Shown here: positions 44,725 through 53,082 of the stretch, piece after piece
Layout: each line of letters starts with the position of its first letter
How positions within the stretch are numbered: the first letter of the stretch is position 1
NCBI GenBank assembly: GCA_905182905.1
Contig: CAJJDH010000013.1
Location: 62,001 to 126,000 of the forward strand
Direction: 5' to 3'
From: a marine gamma proteobacterium HTCC2089
GTDB taxonomy: Bacteria > Pseudomonadota > Gammaproteobacteria > Pseudomonadales > Azotimanducaceae
DNA: 64,000 nt
The notes under the pieces: model-generated
Database searches by the model: none
What the model was told of the DNA's origin: nothing
What the model saw: only the letters and a program-made list of their open reading frames with translations
Made by a program: the position numbers and the translations under genes

Positions 44725-44785
44725 GACACTAATACATTTGTATATGTTATTCACCGCTTCCATCATACACAAATGTATTGGTGTC
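44725..44785. promoter_or_regulatory. Long inverted repeat in the Fic promoter
   Basis: A 22-base arm GACACTAATACATTTGTATATG (given here only by its core ATACATTTGTAT) at 44725-44746 pairs with 44764-44785 at 20 of 22 positions across a 17-base spacer. Each arm contains its own partial dyad ATAC-N4-GTAT, so these may be two binding sites of one repressor, or a hairpin. Confidence 0.7.
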
Positions 44786-44824
44786 CATTCGCGGCGCTGC
44801 TAGGTTCCAGAATATATAGGAGCA

Positions 44825-45055
44825 ATGAAGGATCCTCATAAGGGAACAAACACCTGCCTCGACGAGTACTTTGCCCTTGAACCAATAGAGACCCTCGCTC
44901 GGCAGCTGTTAGGAGAGAACGTCCCTCTATTTTACCTTTACACTAAACCCGACAATCATAATGCTGATACCAACGCGAATGGCACTAAGCCCCATAAGCT
45001 TACAGATTCAGGCATAGTGTTAATGAACGATTACTTGAATCAAGTCACGACATAA
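44825..45055 (+). CDS. Small hypothetical protein
   Basis: A 76-residue frame with AGGAG two to three bases before its ATG, which is close. The protein is hydrophilic (FALEPIETLARQLLGENVPL, then an Asn-rich NHNADTNANGTKPH), without signal peptide or known motif. It is divergent from the Fic remnant across the long inverted repeat, so it might have been controlled with it. It may also be a chance frame. Confidence 0.35.
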   Translation: MKDPHKGTNTCLDEYFALEPIETLARQLLGENVPLFYLYTKPDNHNADTNANGTKPHKLTDSGIVLMNDYLNQVTT

Positions 45056-45105
45056 CTAAAAATCAGCAAACTGGTACAAATCTCCCATCCAACACAGGCA
45101 CTAAA

Positions 45106-45558
45106 ATGTTCACGAAAAAAACCACAGCAAAAATACTTCGCCAGGTTTCCATACTAGCTGGCAGCGCACTGTTAGCTTTCTCTAGTTCAAGCAGTTTTGC
45201 AGATGATCATGGAGGGCACGCACAACACTCAGACAAGCGCGTATACGAACTACGCACATACACCACTTTCCCAGGAAAATTGGATGCATTGGAAACACGT
45301 TTTAGAGATCACACTATGGCGCTGTTCGCCAAGCATGGCATTGAAAATATTAGTTATTGGAAACCACTAGAGCTGCCTAACACCCTAGTTTATTTGGTAG
45401 CACACCCAAGTCTTGCAGAAGCAGCAGTCGCGTGGAAAGCGTTTGGAACAGACCCTGCGTGGCAAACTGTCTATGCAGCGTCTATTAGCGAAGGCCGCTT
45501 AATAGAAAATATCGACAAGGTATTTATGACGAAGACAGACTATTCGCCACTGCCATAA
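45106..45558 (+). CDS. Exported NIPSNAP-family protein
   Basis: A 150-residue protein with a signal peptide (LRQVSILAGSALLAFSSSSS, cleavage near FADD) and a single NIPSNAP ferredoxin-like domain: RVYELRTYTTFPGKLDAL, ALFAKHGIENISYWKP and AAVAWKAFGTDPAWQ. A His-rich DDHGGHAQHSDK linker separates the two and might bind metal. NIPSNAP proteins lack a firmly assigned activity; an export signal is less common in the family. No strong ribosome site is visible. It converges with an enoyl-CoA hydratase gene across a hairpin. Confidence 0.85.
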   Translation: MFTKKTTAKILRQVSILAGSALLAFSSSSSFADDHGGHAQHSDKRVYELRTYTTFPGKLDALETRFRDHTMALFAKHGIENISYWKPLELPNTLVYLVAHPSLAEAAVAWKAFGTDPAWQTVYAASISEGRLIENIDKVFMTKTDYSPLP

Positions 45559-45578
45559 ACCACAAGACAGAATTCAAA

Positions 45579-45598
45579 AGCCGGTTTAAAACCCGGCT
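45579..45598. terminator. Hairpin between convergent genes
   Basis: AGCCGGTTT and AAACCCGGCT form a stem with a bulge just after the NIPSNAP gene, overlapping the end of the minus-strand hydratase gene. On the minus strand it is followed by TTTTG. It is a weak two-way terminator candidate. Confidence 0.5.
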
Positions 45599-46356
45599 AA
45601 CCTTTCCGAAGTATCAGTAATTTGCGGATATTCCTGGGCCAGCTCAGCCTCTAACGCATCAATCATTCCGTGTCCTTGCTGAGAAATATTGTATAAATCC
45701 TTTATGGCTGCCACTGCAGATGATGAATTCGCAACGATGTCAGCGGCGCGTTGGGCCACCAGTTCATCTAACGCCTCGATGTCCTCAACGGCGGCGCAAG
45801 CCATGCCTAACTCAACCGCTTCAGCACCTAAAAATGTTCTTGCCGTAAAAGAAAGCTCTTTGGCTCTGCGCAAGCCAACCGCCTGAGCTAGTGTTTGCGT
45901 CATCCCCCATGTTGGGCGCAGGCCAAACTTGGCATGAGTGTCACCGAACTTAGTAGTATTGGTGGTATAAATAAAATCACAGTGCAGGGCTATCTCTAGA
46001 GCGCCTGTAAAACACGCACCGTGGACTTTTGCAATAACTGGCATACGCGCACCTCGAATGGCTAGATACGCGCGCTTGGCAGGCGCGTCAAAAACATCGC
46101 CCACTTTACCGCCCATAGGCTCGGTGCCTTGCAGCACTTTCAAATCAACTCCGGCGGAGAACGCTCGGCCCGCGCCCTCCAGAATTACAACAGACACCTG
46201 AGCATCGGTGTTAGCCGCGTCTAAAAGCTGAGCAATACCTTGCAACATCTCGGGCCGAAAAGCATTCAGCGCATCAGGTCGGTTGAGCGTAATAGTTAAA
46301 ACGCCATCGACAAGTGTGGTAGCCAAAAATTCTGTGGGAGAGTTGTATGTGTTCAT
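45586..46356 (-). CDS. Enoyl-CoA hydratase/isomerase family protein
   Basis: A 256-residue crotonase-fold protein. It shows LTITLNRPDALNAFRPEM, AGRAFSAGVDLKVL and the second oxyanion element VHGACFTGALEIALHCDFIY. The later region has FGLRPTWGMTQTLAQAVGL. One hydratase-type Glu (GALEIAL) is present. AGGAA lies five to six bases before the ATG. It is downstream of a thiolase on the same strand, but a palindromic operator candidate in the 190-bp gap suggests its own promoter. Likely role in acyl-CoA breakdown. Confidence 0.92.
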   Translation of the reverse strand: MNTYNSPTEFLATTLVDGVLTITLNRPDALNAFRPEMLQGIAQLLDAANTDAQVSVVILEGAGRAFSAGVDLKVLQGTEPMGGKVGDVFDAPAKRAYLAIRGARMPVIAKVHGACFTGALEIALHCDFIYTTNTTKFGDTHAKFGLRPTWGMTQTLAQAVGLRRAKELSFTARTFLGAEAVELGMACAAVEDIEALDELVAQRAADIVANSSSAVAAIKDLYNISQQGHGMIDALEAELAQEYPQITDTSERLAGF

Positions 46357-46436
46357 TATGTTCCTTTTTTTCGGCTTAGAGTCCGGCCTTCTTAATCGCC
46401 TAACTAAATGTCCTTCGGGCTAGTATGTTACGCATT

Positions 46437-46452
46437 TGAGACGGCCGTCTCA
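46437..46452. promoter_or_regulatory. Perfect 16-bp palindrome, TetR-type operator candidate
   Basis: TGAGACGGCCGTCTCA is a perfect dyad 81 bases upstream of the hydratase start, in the gap after the thiolase gene. Its form matches operators of TetR-family repressors of fatty-acid and xenobiotic catabolism. No TetR gene is in the window and I saw no second copy. Confidence 0.6.
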
Positions 46453-46547
46453 GCTTCACCGGATCTCGCGCACTTTGCCGGATTGATTAGCGCTAGTGCT
46501 GTTTTACAACAGCACCTAGTAATGGCAAATGCTAGTGCTAGTTCCAG

Positions 46548-47744
46548 TTATAGAACTTCGAACAAACCTGCCGCCCCTATGCCGCCGCCAACACACATGG
46601 TAGCTACAACATACTTAACACCACGGCGTTTACCTTCGATCAAAGCGTGGGCAACCATGCGTGACCCTGACATACCGTAAGGGTGACCTACAGAAATGGC
46701 GCCGCCATTTACGTTGAGCAACTCATCAGGAATACCCAACTTGTCACGGCAATAAACGACCTGTACAGCGAATGCTTCGTTCAATTCCCATAGACCAATA
46801 TCATCCATGGTAAGGCCATTCTTTTCTAACAACTTTGGAATAGCGAAAACTGGGCCAATACCCATTTCATCAGCCTGAGTACCCGCAACAGCCATGCCAC
46901 GGTACGCGCCTAACGGCTGAAGTCCACGTTGCTCAGCTACCTTAGCTTCCATCAATACACAGGCGGAGGCACCGTCAGATAGCTGTGAAGCATTTCCGGC
47001 GGTAACATGCCTGCCTTCTTTAATGACCTGACCACCGCCAAATACTGGCTTTAGACCTGACAAACTCTCATAGGTTGTACCTGGACGATTGCCTTCGTCT
47101 TTATCCAGATTCATTTCTATTTCATTGACCTCGCCAGTTTCCTTATTCATCAGCTTCATAACCGAAGCCAATGGCACTATCTCATCATCAAATGCACCAG
47201 CCTGTTGAGCCGCAGCAGTACGAGCCTGAGATTGCGCAGCGTAAGCATCTTGATCTTCACGGCTTACCCCGTAACGCTCACCAACAATCTCTGCGGTTTC
47301 AATCATTGGCATATACAAGCCAGGCTGATTTTCAATTAACCACGGGCTTGGTGTAGTGAACATATCGCCGGTTTGGTTGGTTGAAATAGATTCAACACCA
47401 CCGCCAATAGCAACATCCATTCCGTCAGCAATAATTTGCTTGGCGGCAATACCAATAGCCATCATGCCTGAAGAACATTGGCGATCTATACTTTGGCCCG
47501 GGACACTATCAGGAAGTCCTGCTTCCAAAAGACACTGACGAGCAGTATTAAAAGCACTGCTCCCCATCTGTAGAGCCGCGCCCATAATTACGTCTTCTAC
47601 TTGGGCGGGATCAATACCTGCGCGCTGTACCGCGTGCTTAATGGCATGGGCACCAAGGCTTTGACCAAGCGTGCTATTAAATGCACCACGGTAGGCTTTA
47701 CCAATAGGTGTACGGGCTGTTGAAACGATGACTGCTTCGCGCAT
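46548..47744 (-). CDS. Acetyl-CoA acyltransferase (thiolase)
   Basis: A 398-residue thiolase. The acylated Cys is in [12 protein letters not shown] (about 90), the HxxG motif in [15 protein letters not shown] and the second Cys in [13 protein letters not shown] at the C-terminus. It begins [20 protein letters not shown], as degradative thiolases do. GAAGGAA precedes the ATG. It cleaves 3-ketoacyl-CoA to acetyl-CoA plus a shortened acyl-CoA, the last step of beta-oxidation. It lies after the nitronate monooxygenase-like gene, 112 bases apart, and upstream of an enoyl-CoA hydratase. Confidence 0.96.
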   Translation of the reverse strand: MREAVIVSTARTPIGKAYRGAFNSTLGQSLGAHAIKHAVQRAGIDPAQVEDVIMGAALQMGSSAFNTARQCLLEAGLPDSVPGQSIDRQCSSGMMAIGIAAKQIIADGMDVAIGGGVESISTNQTGDMFTTPSPWLIENQPGLYMPMIETAEIVGERYGVSREDQDAYAAQSQARTAAAQQAGAFDDEIVPLASVMKLMNKETGEVNEIEMNLDKDEGNRPGTTYESLSGLKPVFGGGQVIKEGRHVTAGNASQLSDGASACVLMEAKVAEQRGLQPLGAYRGMAVAGTQADEMGIGPVFAIPKLLEKNGLTMDDIGLWELNEAFAVQVVYCRDKLGIPDELLNVNGGAISVGHPYGMSGSRMVAHALIEGKRRGVKYVVATMCVGGGIGAAGLFEVL

Positions 47745-47856
47745 ATCAATTCCTTCTGTAGTTTTCAGTAGATAAATTTTGTTTTAGGAAGATGTTTAGT
47801 GCCCCGAGCCAATGGCTCGGGACAGAGCAAACGCAGATTTAAAAGGTAAATCTACG

Positions 47857-48831
47857 TTACGCAGCGAACCCCGCCAAACGCTTTGAAATCAATGTATCGG
47901 CTTCGCCCATGATTCGATCCATCAACTCTTGCACTGATGGAATATCATAAACAAGACCTGCGACCATGCCGCATGACCATGCGCCAGCTTCCATGGTGCC
48001 ATCCATCATGATCTTCGGATATACGCCGGCTACTTCAGCAGCGATATCTTCAAACTTAAGATCCGCTCCCATTTCTTGCTCTTTCACTAACAGGCGCTCT
48101 ACGGCTTCATTTGTCAGCACGCGCTCTGTATTGCGCAGCGGACGCATCACCAAACGTGTGTCTAACTCTGAGGCCGCAAGAATCGCTTGTTTAACGTTTT
48201 CGTGCACTGGCGCTTCTTTAGTGGCGATAAAACGTGTGCCCATATTCATGCCTTCAGCGCCCATAGCTAGCGAGGCAACCAACGAACGCGCATCGGCCAT
48301 ACCACCTGATGCGACAAATGGAATAGTCAGCTCATCCGCCGCTCTAGGCAGCAAAATGAAGTTAGGAATATCGTCTTCGCCAGGGTGCCCACCACACTCA
48401 AATCCATCTACTGAAACAGCATCACAACCAATGTCTTGGGCTTTAAGCGCGTGTCTAACCGAGGTGCACTTATGGATAACTTTGATGCCTGCTTCTTTTA
48501 ATTGAGGCAACCATTTCGCAGGGTTGTTGCCCGCTGTTTCCACTGCTTTAACACCGCTTTCAATAATAGTGTTAACCAAGCCCGGATAGTCAGGAGGTGT
48601 AAGGGAAGGCAAAAAGGTCAAGTTTACGCCAAACGGCTTATCCGTCATTTCGCGGCAGCGCGCAATTTCGTTAGCGAGCTTTTCCGGCGTGCCTTGTGTC
48701 AGCCCAGTAATAATGCCGAGGCCACCTGCGTTAGACACTGCAGCTGCCATCTCTGCTAAGCCAACATAATGCATGCCCCCTTGAATAACTGGGTGCTCAA
48801 TACCAAATAATTCCGTAATTCTTGTCTTCAT
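47857..48831 (-). CDS. NAD(P)H-dependent flavin oxidoreductase / nitronate monooxygenase family
   Basis: A 324-residue FMN TIM-barrel enzyme. The family start TRITELFGIEHPVIQGGM, the FMN phosphate-binding region in PFVASGGMADARS and MGAEGMNMGTRF are clear, and DAVSVDGFECGGHPG carries the position of the catalytic His (GGHPG). GAGGT lies seven bases before the ATG. Members act as nitronate monooxygenases, enoyl reductases or quinone reductases; here, beside a thiolase and a hydratase, a CoA-ester or enoyl reductase role seems as likely as nitronate oxidation. Confidence 0.92.
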   Translation of the reverse strand: MKTRITELFGIEHPVIQGGMHYVGLAEMAAAVSNAGGLGIITGLTQGTPEKLANEIARCREMTDKPFGVNLTFLPSLTPPDYPGLVNTIIESGVKAVETAGNNPAKWLPQLKEAGIKVIHKCTSVRHALKAQDIGCDAVSVDGFECGGHPGEDDIPNFILLPRAADELTIPFVASGGMADARSLVASLAMGAEGMNMGTRFIATKEAPVHENVKQAILAASELDTRLVMRPLRNTERVLTNEAVERLLVKEQEMGADLKFEDIAAEVAGVYPKIMMDGTMEAGAWSCGMVAGLVYDIPSVQELMDRIMGEADTLISKRLAGFAA

Positions 48832-48984
48832 AATGTTACCTCTTAGAAAAAATGATCTTTGCCTCTACCAAAATCGGCGCGCCACAATCGGAGCAGCGAA
48901 AAGCTACTTCAGATTCAGGGGCGAAGATACTGACCAATGGTCCAGTGGCCTGTCAACACAAGCGCGCAAATTTTAGCTAATAAC

Positions 48985-50391
48985 CTAAGATCGCGATCGC
49001 ATACGAGCAGCCAGTAGGGGCAAATGCTGGCGGCCTTGAAACGGTTCAGCGCCAATAAAGTAGGTTGGGCTAACCGACAAACCTAGATTTTGAGCGTCAA
49101 CTGATGTCTGCTCCAAGTGAGCCAAACCCGCCCCTCCAGCGAATGCCGCAAAACCCTCTGTCGCCAAGCCCGTATGTTTGAGAACACTTTCCACACTCAC
49201 AATTGAATCAACATCTTCATGTAAGCGCCAAAACCGATGCAAAATATCTCTCACATAGCTATCCACATCCTTTTGAGAGCCGTGCGCTTTAGCCCAAGCC
49301 AAACCTAAAGCCGGTGCGCTAGAGTACTCTTGGACGTATAGATCTTCTAATGTGTGAGGCGCATAACGTTGCATATCCTGCGCAATATATTCACCGCGAA
49401 TGCGGCGGTGCATTGACCCGCGATCTTCATCTGCAACTTCAACCGCAGGCTTGCGCAAAGGTTGACCGCGAAAAAAATGCCAATCTAAGTCGATATTTTT
49501 TTGCTTAGCCATGGCCAAGGTACCGTTCAGAGCTAAGTAACTTTGCGGCGCTTTGACATCTATATATACCGCTAGCCTAGCATCACCCGCACCCTCATCT
49601 GGTGGAAGCTGTGCACCTTCACCCACCTCGTAGGCAACATCTGGCCGATCGCCAGACTGCCCCTGTAAGAACCAGCGAATGAGCGGCAGGTGTTCGCGGC
49701 CGAAAAATTGTTCTGGTTTACCGTCTTTTAGTTCATTTCCAGCGGTGTCGACTGACGAGGGCTGATTCGGTAAGACATAAGTCGGCACACCATAAATACC
49801 AGATTCAAACGCGTCTGCCTGAAACTGTGCATTAGCCTGCAAGCCAGGACCTTCTGCATAGTCCCTAAAGCCATCAACACTTGCACCCACGTCGAGCAAC
49901 ACCTGTTCCACTGCATGGATGTCCTCAGCATCAAACTCACGCCGCCAAAAAGGCGCGTAAACCGCGTCGATATACTTTTCCAATAAGCTGCCAGGTGCAC
50001 ATTGCTGCGCCAAACTTTCTTGTTGCTTTACCCACCACCAGCCAACTGCCGGTAAATCTGTGTTCCAAATTTTTACTGTGCCACGAACCGTCATATTTCT
50101 TAAATTGGCATAACGTCGACAATCAAAGTAGGCATATTTCACGCCAGACCACTGCTCTTTGCTACGGCTTTGTTCGGCCACCTTGCCACTCTTATCCAAT
50201 TTGGCGGAGCCCAGATAGCTCGCAATATCCAAAACAAATGGACGCCAATCTGCAACAACCCCTATTTCTGCCAACATTTTCCGCGTTGGTTCAACCGCCA
50301 AGTAGGCATAGGGACTCTTAAAATCTAAATAGATGATAAGAGGCACCTGAGCATCAGTAGATGTGGCAACCGGGCACTTCAAGGACTTCAC
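48985..50391 (-). CDS. Tandem DsbA-family / 2-hydroxychromene-2-carboxylate isomerase-like protein
   Basis: About 468 residues made of two copies of the thioredoxin-like HCCA-isomerase/DsbA fold. Copy one (about 15-225) has YLDFKSPYAYLAV, then VPTYVL and FFGREHLPLIRW. Copy two (about 270-465) has YIDVKAPQSYLAL, SPTYFIGAEPFQG and RQHLPLL. Neither has a CxxC redox pair; the Ser in SPYAY matches the glutathione-contacting residue of HCCA isomerase. The usual family protein is about 200 residues, so this is a duplication or fusion. The GTG at 50391 has GGAG eight bases upstream and is preferred over a TTG at 50436. It lies downstream of the acylase gene and probably shares its transcript. Function unknown; glutathione-dependent isomerase chemistry is likely. 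Confidence 0.82.
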   Translation of the reverse strand: MKSLKCPVATSTDAQVPLIIYLDFKSPYAYLAVEPTRKMLAEIGVVADWRPFVLDIASYLGSAKLDKSGKVAEQSRSKEQWSGVKYAYFDCRRYANLRNMTVRGTVKIWNTDLPAVGWWWVKQQESLAQQCAPGSLLEKYIDAVYAPFWRREFDAEDIHAVEQVLLDVGASVDGFRDYAEGPGLQANAQFQADAFESGIYGVPTYVLPNQPSSVDTAGNELKDGKPEQFFGREHLPLIRWFLQGQSGDRPDVAYEVGEGAQLPPDEGAGDARLAVYIDVKAPQSYLALNGTLAMAKQKNIDLDWHFFRGQPLRKPAVEVADEDRGSMHRRIRGEYIAQDMQRYAPHTLEDLYVQEYSSAPALGLAWAKAHGSQKDVDSYVRDILHRFWRLHEDVDSIVSVESVLKHTGLATEGFAAFAGGAGLAHLEQTSVDAQNLGLSVSPTYFIGAEPFQGRQHLPLLAARMRSRS

Positions 50392-50468
50392 TATTGTTTC
50401 TCCAATTCTTATTAATTGATACTCAAACACACCCAATAGTGTGCAAAAAAACTATTCCATTCTAGCCG

Positions 50469-52697
50469 CTAATAGTCGTCCCCAGGACGGTAAGCGCGCT
50501 GCAAATTTTGCTGCAATGCCGCTTCGCTGAACCAAGGGTCATGGAGTATCTCTAAAGCATAGTCTTCGGCTTGGTCCGCGTAGTGGGGTGACGTTTCATC
50601 CAAAGTTGCGCTACCAAACTGATGTACGCCTTCAACTTTGAGTTTTTTCGATGCATCCCATTCAACGAGATAGTAAAGGCCGTCGCCAGCAACATTAGTT
50701 AAGTAGCCGTCTTCTTTTATACCCCGCCCATAAATGGCCCGCAAAATATCTGGCCCACCTGCAACTGGTAAATTGAGTTCTCCGCGCACATGCCGATTCA
50801 CCTCTCCCCAAGGTGGATTCATGCGCCCAACCGCACCCTCTAATCCACCTATGCAGCTATCTAGTATTTCACTGATCTCTGCCTTACCGTCTTCGTGCCT
50901 ATTTGTCTTCGGTTGAGCTGCCAAAAACACACAGGTACCCAAAGCTGTACTGGTATTTTCTAAATCGGTACCCAAATCCCAATCCGCCAAAATCTGCTGC
51001 GCTCGCCTACGCTTGGCGTCAGTAAATTCAACGTTGGCAATCTGCTTTAAGTAACTGACATAGTCAGTATTAGGTGAATAGTACTTGTCATGCTTAATAG
51101 CCGAGAATTCTTCTTTACTGATCACTGGACCAAAGGACTGAAAGAGCTCTAAACCGCGGACTGCGCGATTGGTCATATCCATTTGAAAGCCGTGTTCTGG
51201 CGCAAAATCTTCAATTTTCACATTGTCCGCGGCTGCGGTAACGTTAAAGGGTGTTTGGTTGGCGCTATGCACATAACCCGAGGCCGGATTACTGACCTGG
51301 GGCAAACTGGCAAAGGGTAAGTTTTCCTTCCAGATCAGTGATGCATCGTCACCAGGTAAATACAATGACCAGTCATAACGTTGGTCGCGCCTAGGTGTTA
51401 GGGAATTATGTAAAAACATAATATTGCCCTCTTTGTCAGCGTAAACAAAATTGAAGCTGGCAAATGACTGCAATGACATTGCCTCCTTCCACTGGGTAAA
51501 ATCCGTCGCCTGATTCATACGGTACCACTGCTCAACTTGGCGTAGTTCACCCATACCCGCATAGCGAACGGCGTATACACCATGATCCGTTCGCAGCACT
51601 GGCCCGTGTTTTGAAGCCAACACTTCCTGACTGACGGTCCAAGGGAAAAAACCCCATAACCTGATATCAATAGCCACTTCGCTAACGGTTAAGTCTAGCC
51701 ATTTGCCGTCTAAACGATACTGATTGGGATTTTGCGGATTTATATCTAAGACAAATACATCAACAAGGTCAGGATTATTCACCGTTGCACCCCAGGCGAG
51801 GTTTTCAGTAAAACCCACACTCACCATAGGAGTGCCGGGAAACAAACCACCCATCACATTCAAACCTTCAGAACTCTTCAGGTGTGCTTCATACCAAGCC
51901 ACAGGACCGGTAGTGGGTTGATGAGAATTAATCACTATTCGTGTAGCCCCCTCCGCGGAGATCTTCGGCGCTATAGCAAAGGCGTTAGAACCGATGGGTA
52001 CGCCACCGATAGAAATTTCATTAGGCGCTTGCTGCAAAATAGCAGGCGGTTCAAATAAAGGCTCTGCACCTTGCACATCATCACTGGGCAACAATAGCTG
52101 CTGTGCAGGACGAATAATTTCACTCACCGCGCGCTGTCGAGTCGGCTTGGTTAACTCCTTAATACTGCCCTCAAAACCATAAAAAATCAGATGGCGCAGC
52201 ATAAAACCCGCTACAACATCTTTGCCCGAGACAGGCAAAATCCGTTCATCTACTTCATCAGGATGGGTCGCGCCATAATAGTTAATGCCATCTGCATAAG
52301 CTTCAACATAGGCTCTTACATCTGGGCTAATATCCCATTGGTAATTTTCGTCTATGGTTCGCCACAGGCCCAGCCACTTCACAAGAAAGTCTGTAATTGC
52401 GCCATCTTGACCAACATACAGAGCACTATTGCCACGATAAAAGGGCATGGAATCTTCTATCAATTGCCAGTTATCTTCCGCCTGAGCAAAAGCAAATCCA
52501 AAGGCGACATCAGGATTAGTGGTGCCCAGAACATGCGGTACACCACGAGTATCTCGGCGAATTGTCACCTCATATTGATCAGACAAATACAAATAGTCTT
52601 CCGCTTGAAATGTTGAAGTCGGCCAACCATAACCAACCCATGCTAAAAGCATAATTAGAATCGCCGCAAAACCGCGCAAAACCCATGACTTAGTCAT
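50469..52697 (-). CDS. Penicillin acylase family (Ntn) amidohydrolase
   Basis: A roughly 742-residue Ntn hydrolase precursor. An N-terminal membrane or signal segment (VLRGFAAILIMLLAWVGYGW) leads to the alpha-chain start TIRRDTRGVPHVLGTTNPD and AFGFAFAQAEDNWQLIEDS. The autocatalytic cleavage site and nucleophile Ser are in VPIGSNAFAIAP (about 245). The oxyanion Asn lies in FTENLAWGATVNNPD and the C-terminus has TLDETSPHYADQAE. GGGGG precedes the ATG at 52697. Relatives deacylate penicillins, acyl-homoserine lactones or other N-acyl compounds in the periplasm. The substrate cannot be inferred by eye. It is the first gene of a minus-strand pair with the tandem DsbA-like protein. Confidence 0.93.
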   Translation of the reverse strand: MTKSWVLRGFAAILIMLLAWVGYGWPTSTFQAEDYLYLSDQYEVTIRRDTRGVPHVLGTTNPDVAFGFAFAQAEDNWQLIEDSMPFYRGNSALYVGQDGAITDFLVKWLGLWRTIDENYQWDISPDVRAYVEAYADGINYYGATHPDEVDERILPVSGKDVVAGFMLRHLIFYGFEGSIKELTKPTRQRAVSEIIRPAQQLLLPSDDVQGAEPLFEPPAILQQAPNEISIGGVPIGSNAFAIAPKISAEGATRIVINSHQPTTGPVAWYEAHLKSSEGLNVMGGLFPGTPMVSVGFTENLAWGATVNNPDLVDVFVLDINPQNPNQYRLDGKWLDLTVSEVAIDIRLWGFFPWTVSQEVLASKHGPVLRTDHGVYAVRYAGMGELRQVEQWYRMNQATDFTQWKEAMSLQSFASFNFVYADKEGNIMFLHNSLTPRRDQRYDWSLYLPGDDASLIWKENLPFASLPQVSNPASGYVHSANQTPFNVTAAADNVKIEDFAPEHGFQMDMTNRAVRGLELFQSFGPVISKEEFSAIKHDKYYSPNTDYVSYLKQIANVEFTDAKRRRAQQILADWDLGTDLENTSTALGTCVFLAAQPKTNRHEDGKAEISEILDSCIGGLEGAVGRMNPPWGEVNRHVRGELNLPVAGGPDILRAIYGRGIKEDGYLTNVAGDGLYYLVEWDASKKLKVEGVHQFGSATLDETSPHYADQAEDYALEILHDPWFSEAALQQNLQRAYRPGDDY

Positions 52698-53082
52698 AAA
52701 CACCCCCAACGCATAATTATTTTTCTCAAGGGTAGAATCATAGCTTAGTTCAATTATTTAGTAAGCTGGGTCCTCACCCGCACACCCAGATGCCACGATG
52801 CGGCAGTAACGGACTAATGTACTCCCGAACATATAAGAACAGCTTTTGGTAGCTTTTTGTTAAAACAGCTGTGAAACCTAGCCTTACAGACGCTGTATCA
52901 AGACAAACCCTTGACTTCTACACCTCCAAGCCTCAATCTGCGCGCCGCGTGACCTAGTCCCGCACCACCCTCTCCAGCGTATTGCTGGTTAGCGAACATC
53001 AACAAGCCGACCCCACCTAGATGCCAGGACTCGAACGCTTTCGATTACGGCATGTGAGAGTGTTTGCTTACCAGGAAAAAAT
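52698..53082. other. Long leader region of the DEAD-box helicase gene
   Basis: About 385 bases between divergent genes, with no gene. It includes an A/T-rich dyad (AGCTTTTTGTTAAAACAGCT, 52850-52869). A long untranslated leader would fit a cold-regulated RNA helicase. Near 53028 the minus strand carries a GTTCGAGTCC box, but no tRNA cloverleaf forms. Confidence 0.4.

Noticed and set aside
53020-53045. GTTCGAGTCC box on the minus strand, like a tRNA T-loop
   Set aside because: Flanking bases do not pair as a T-stem and no acceptor or anticodon arm can be drawn.
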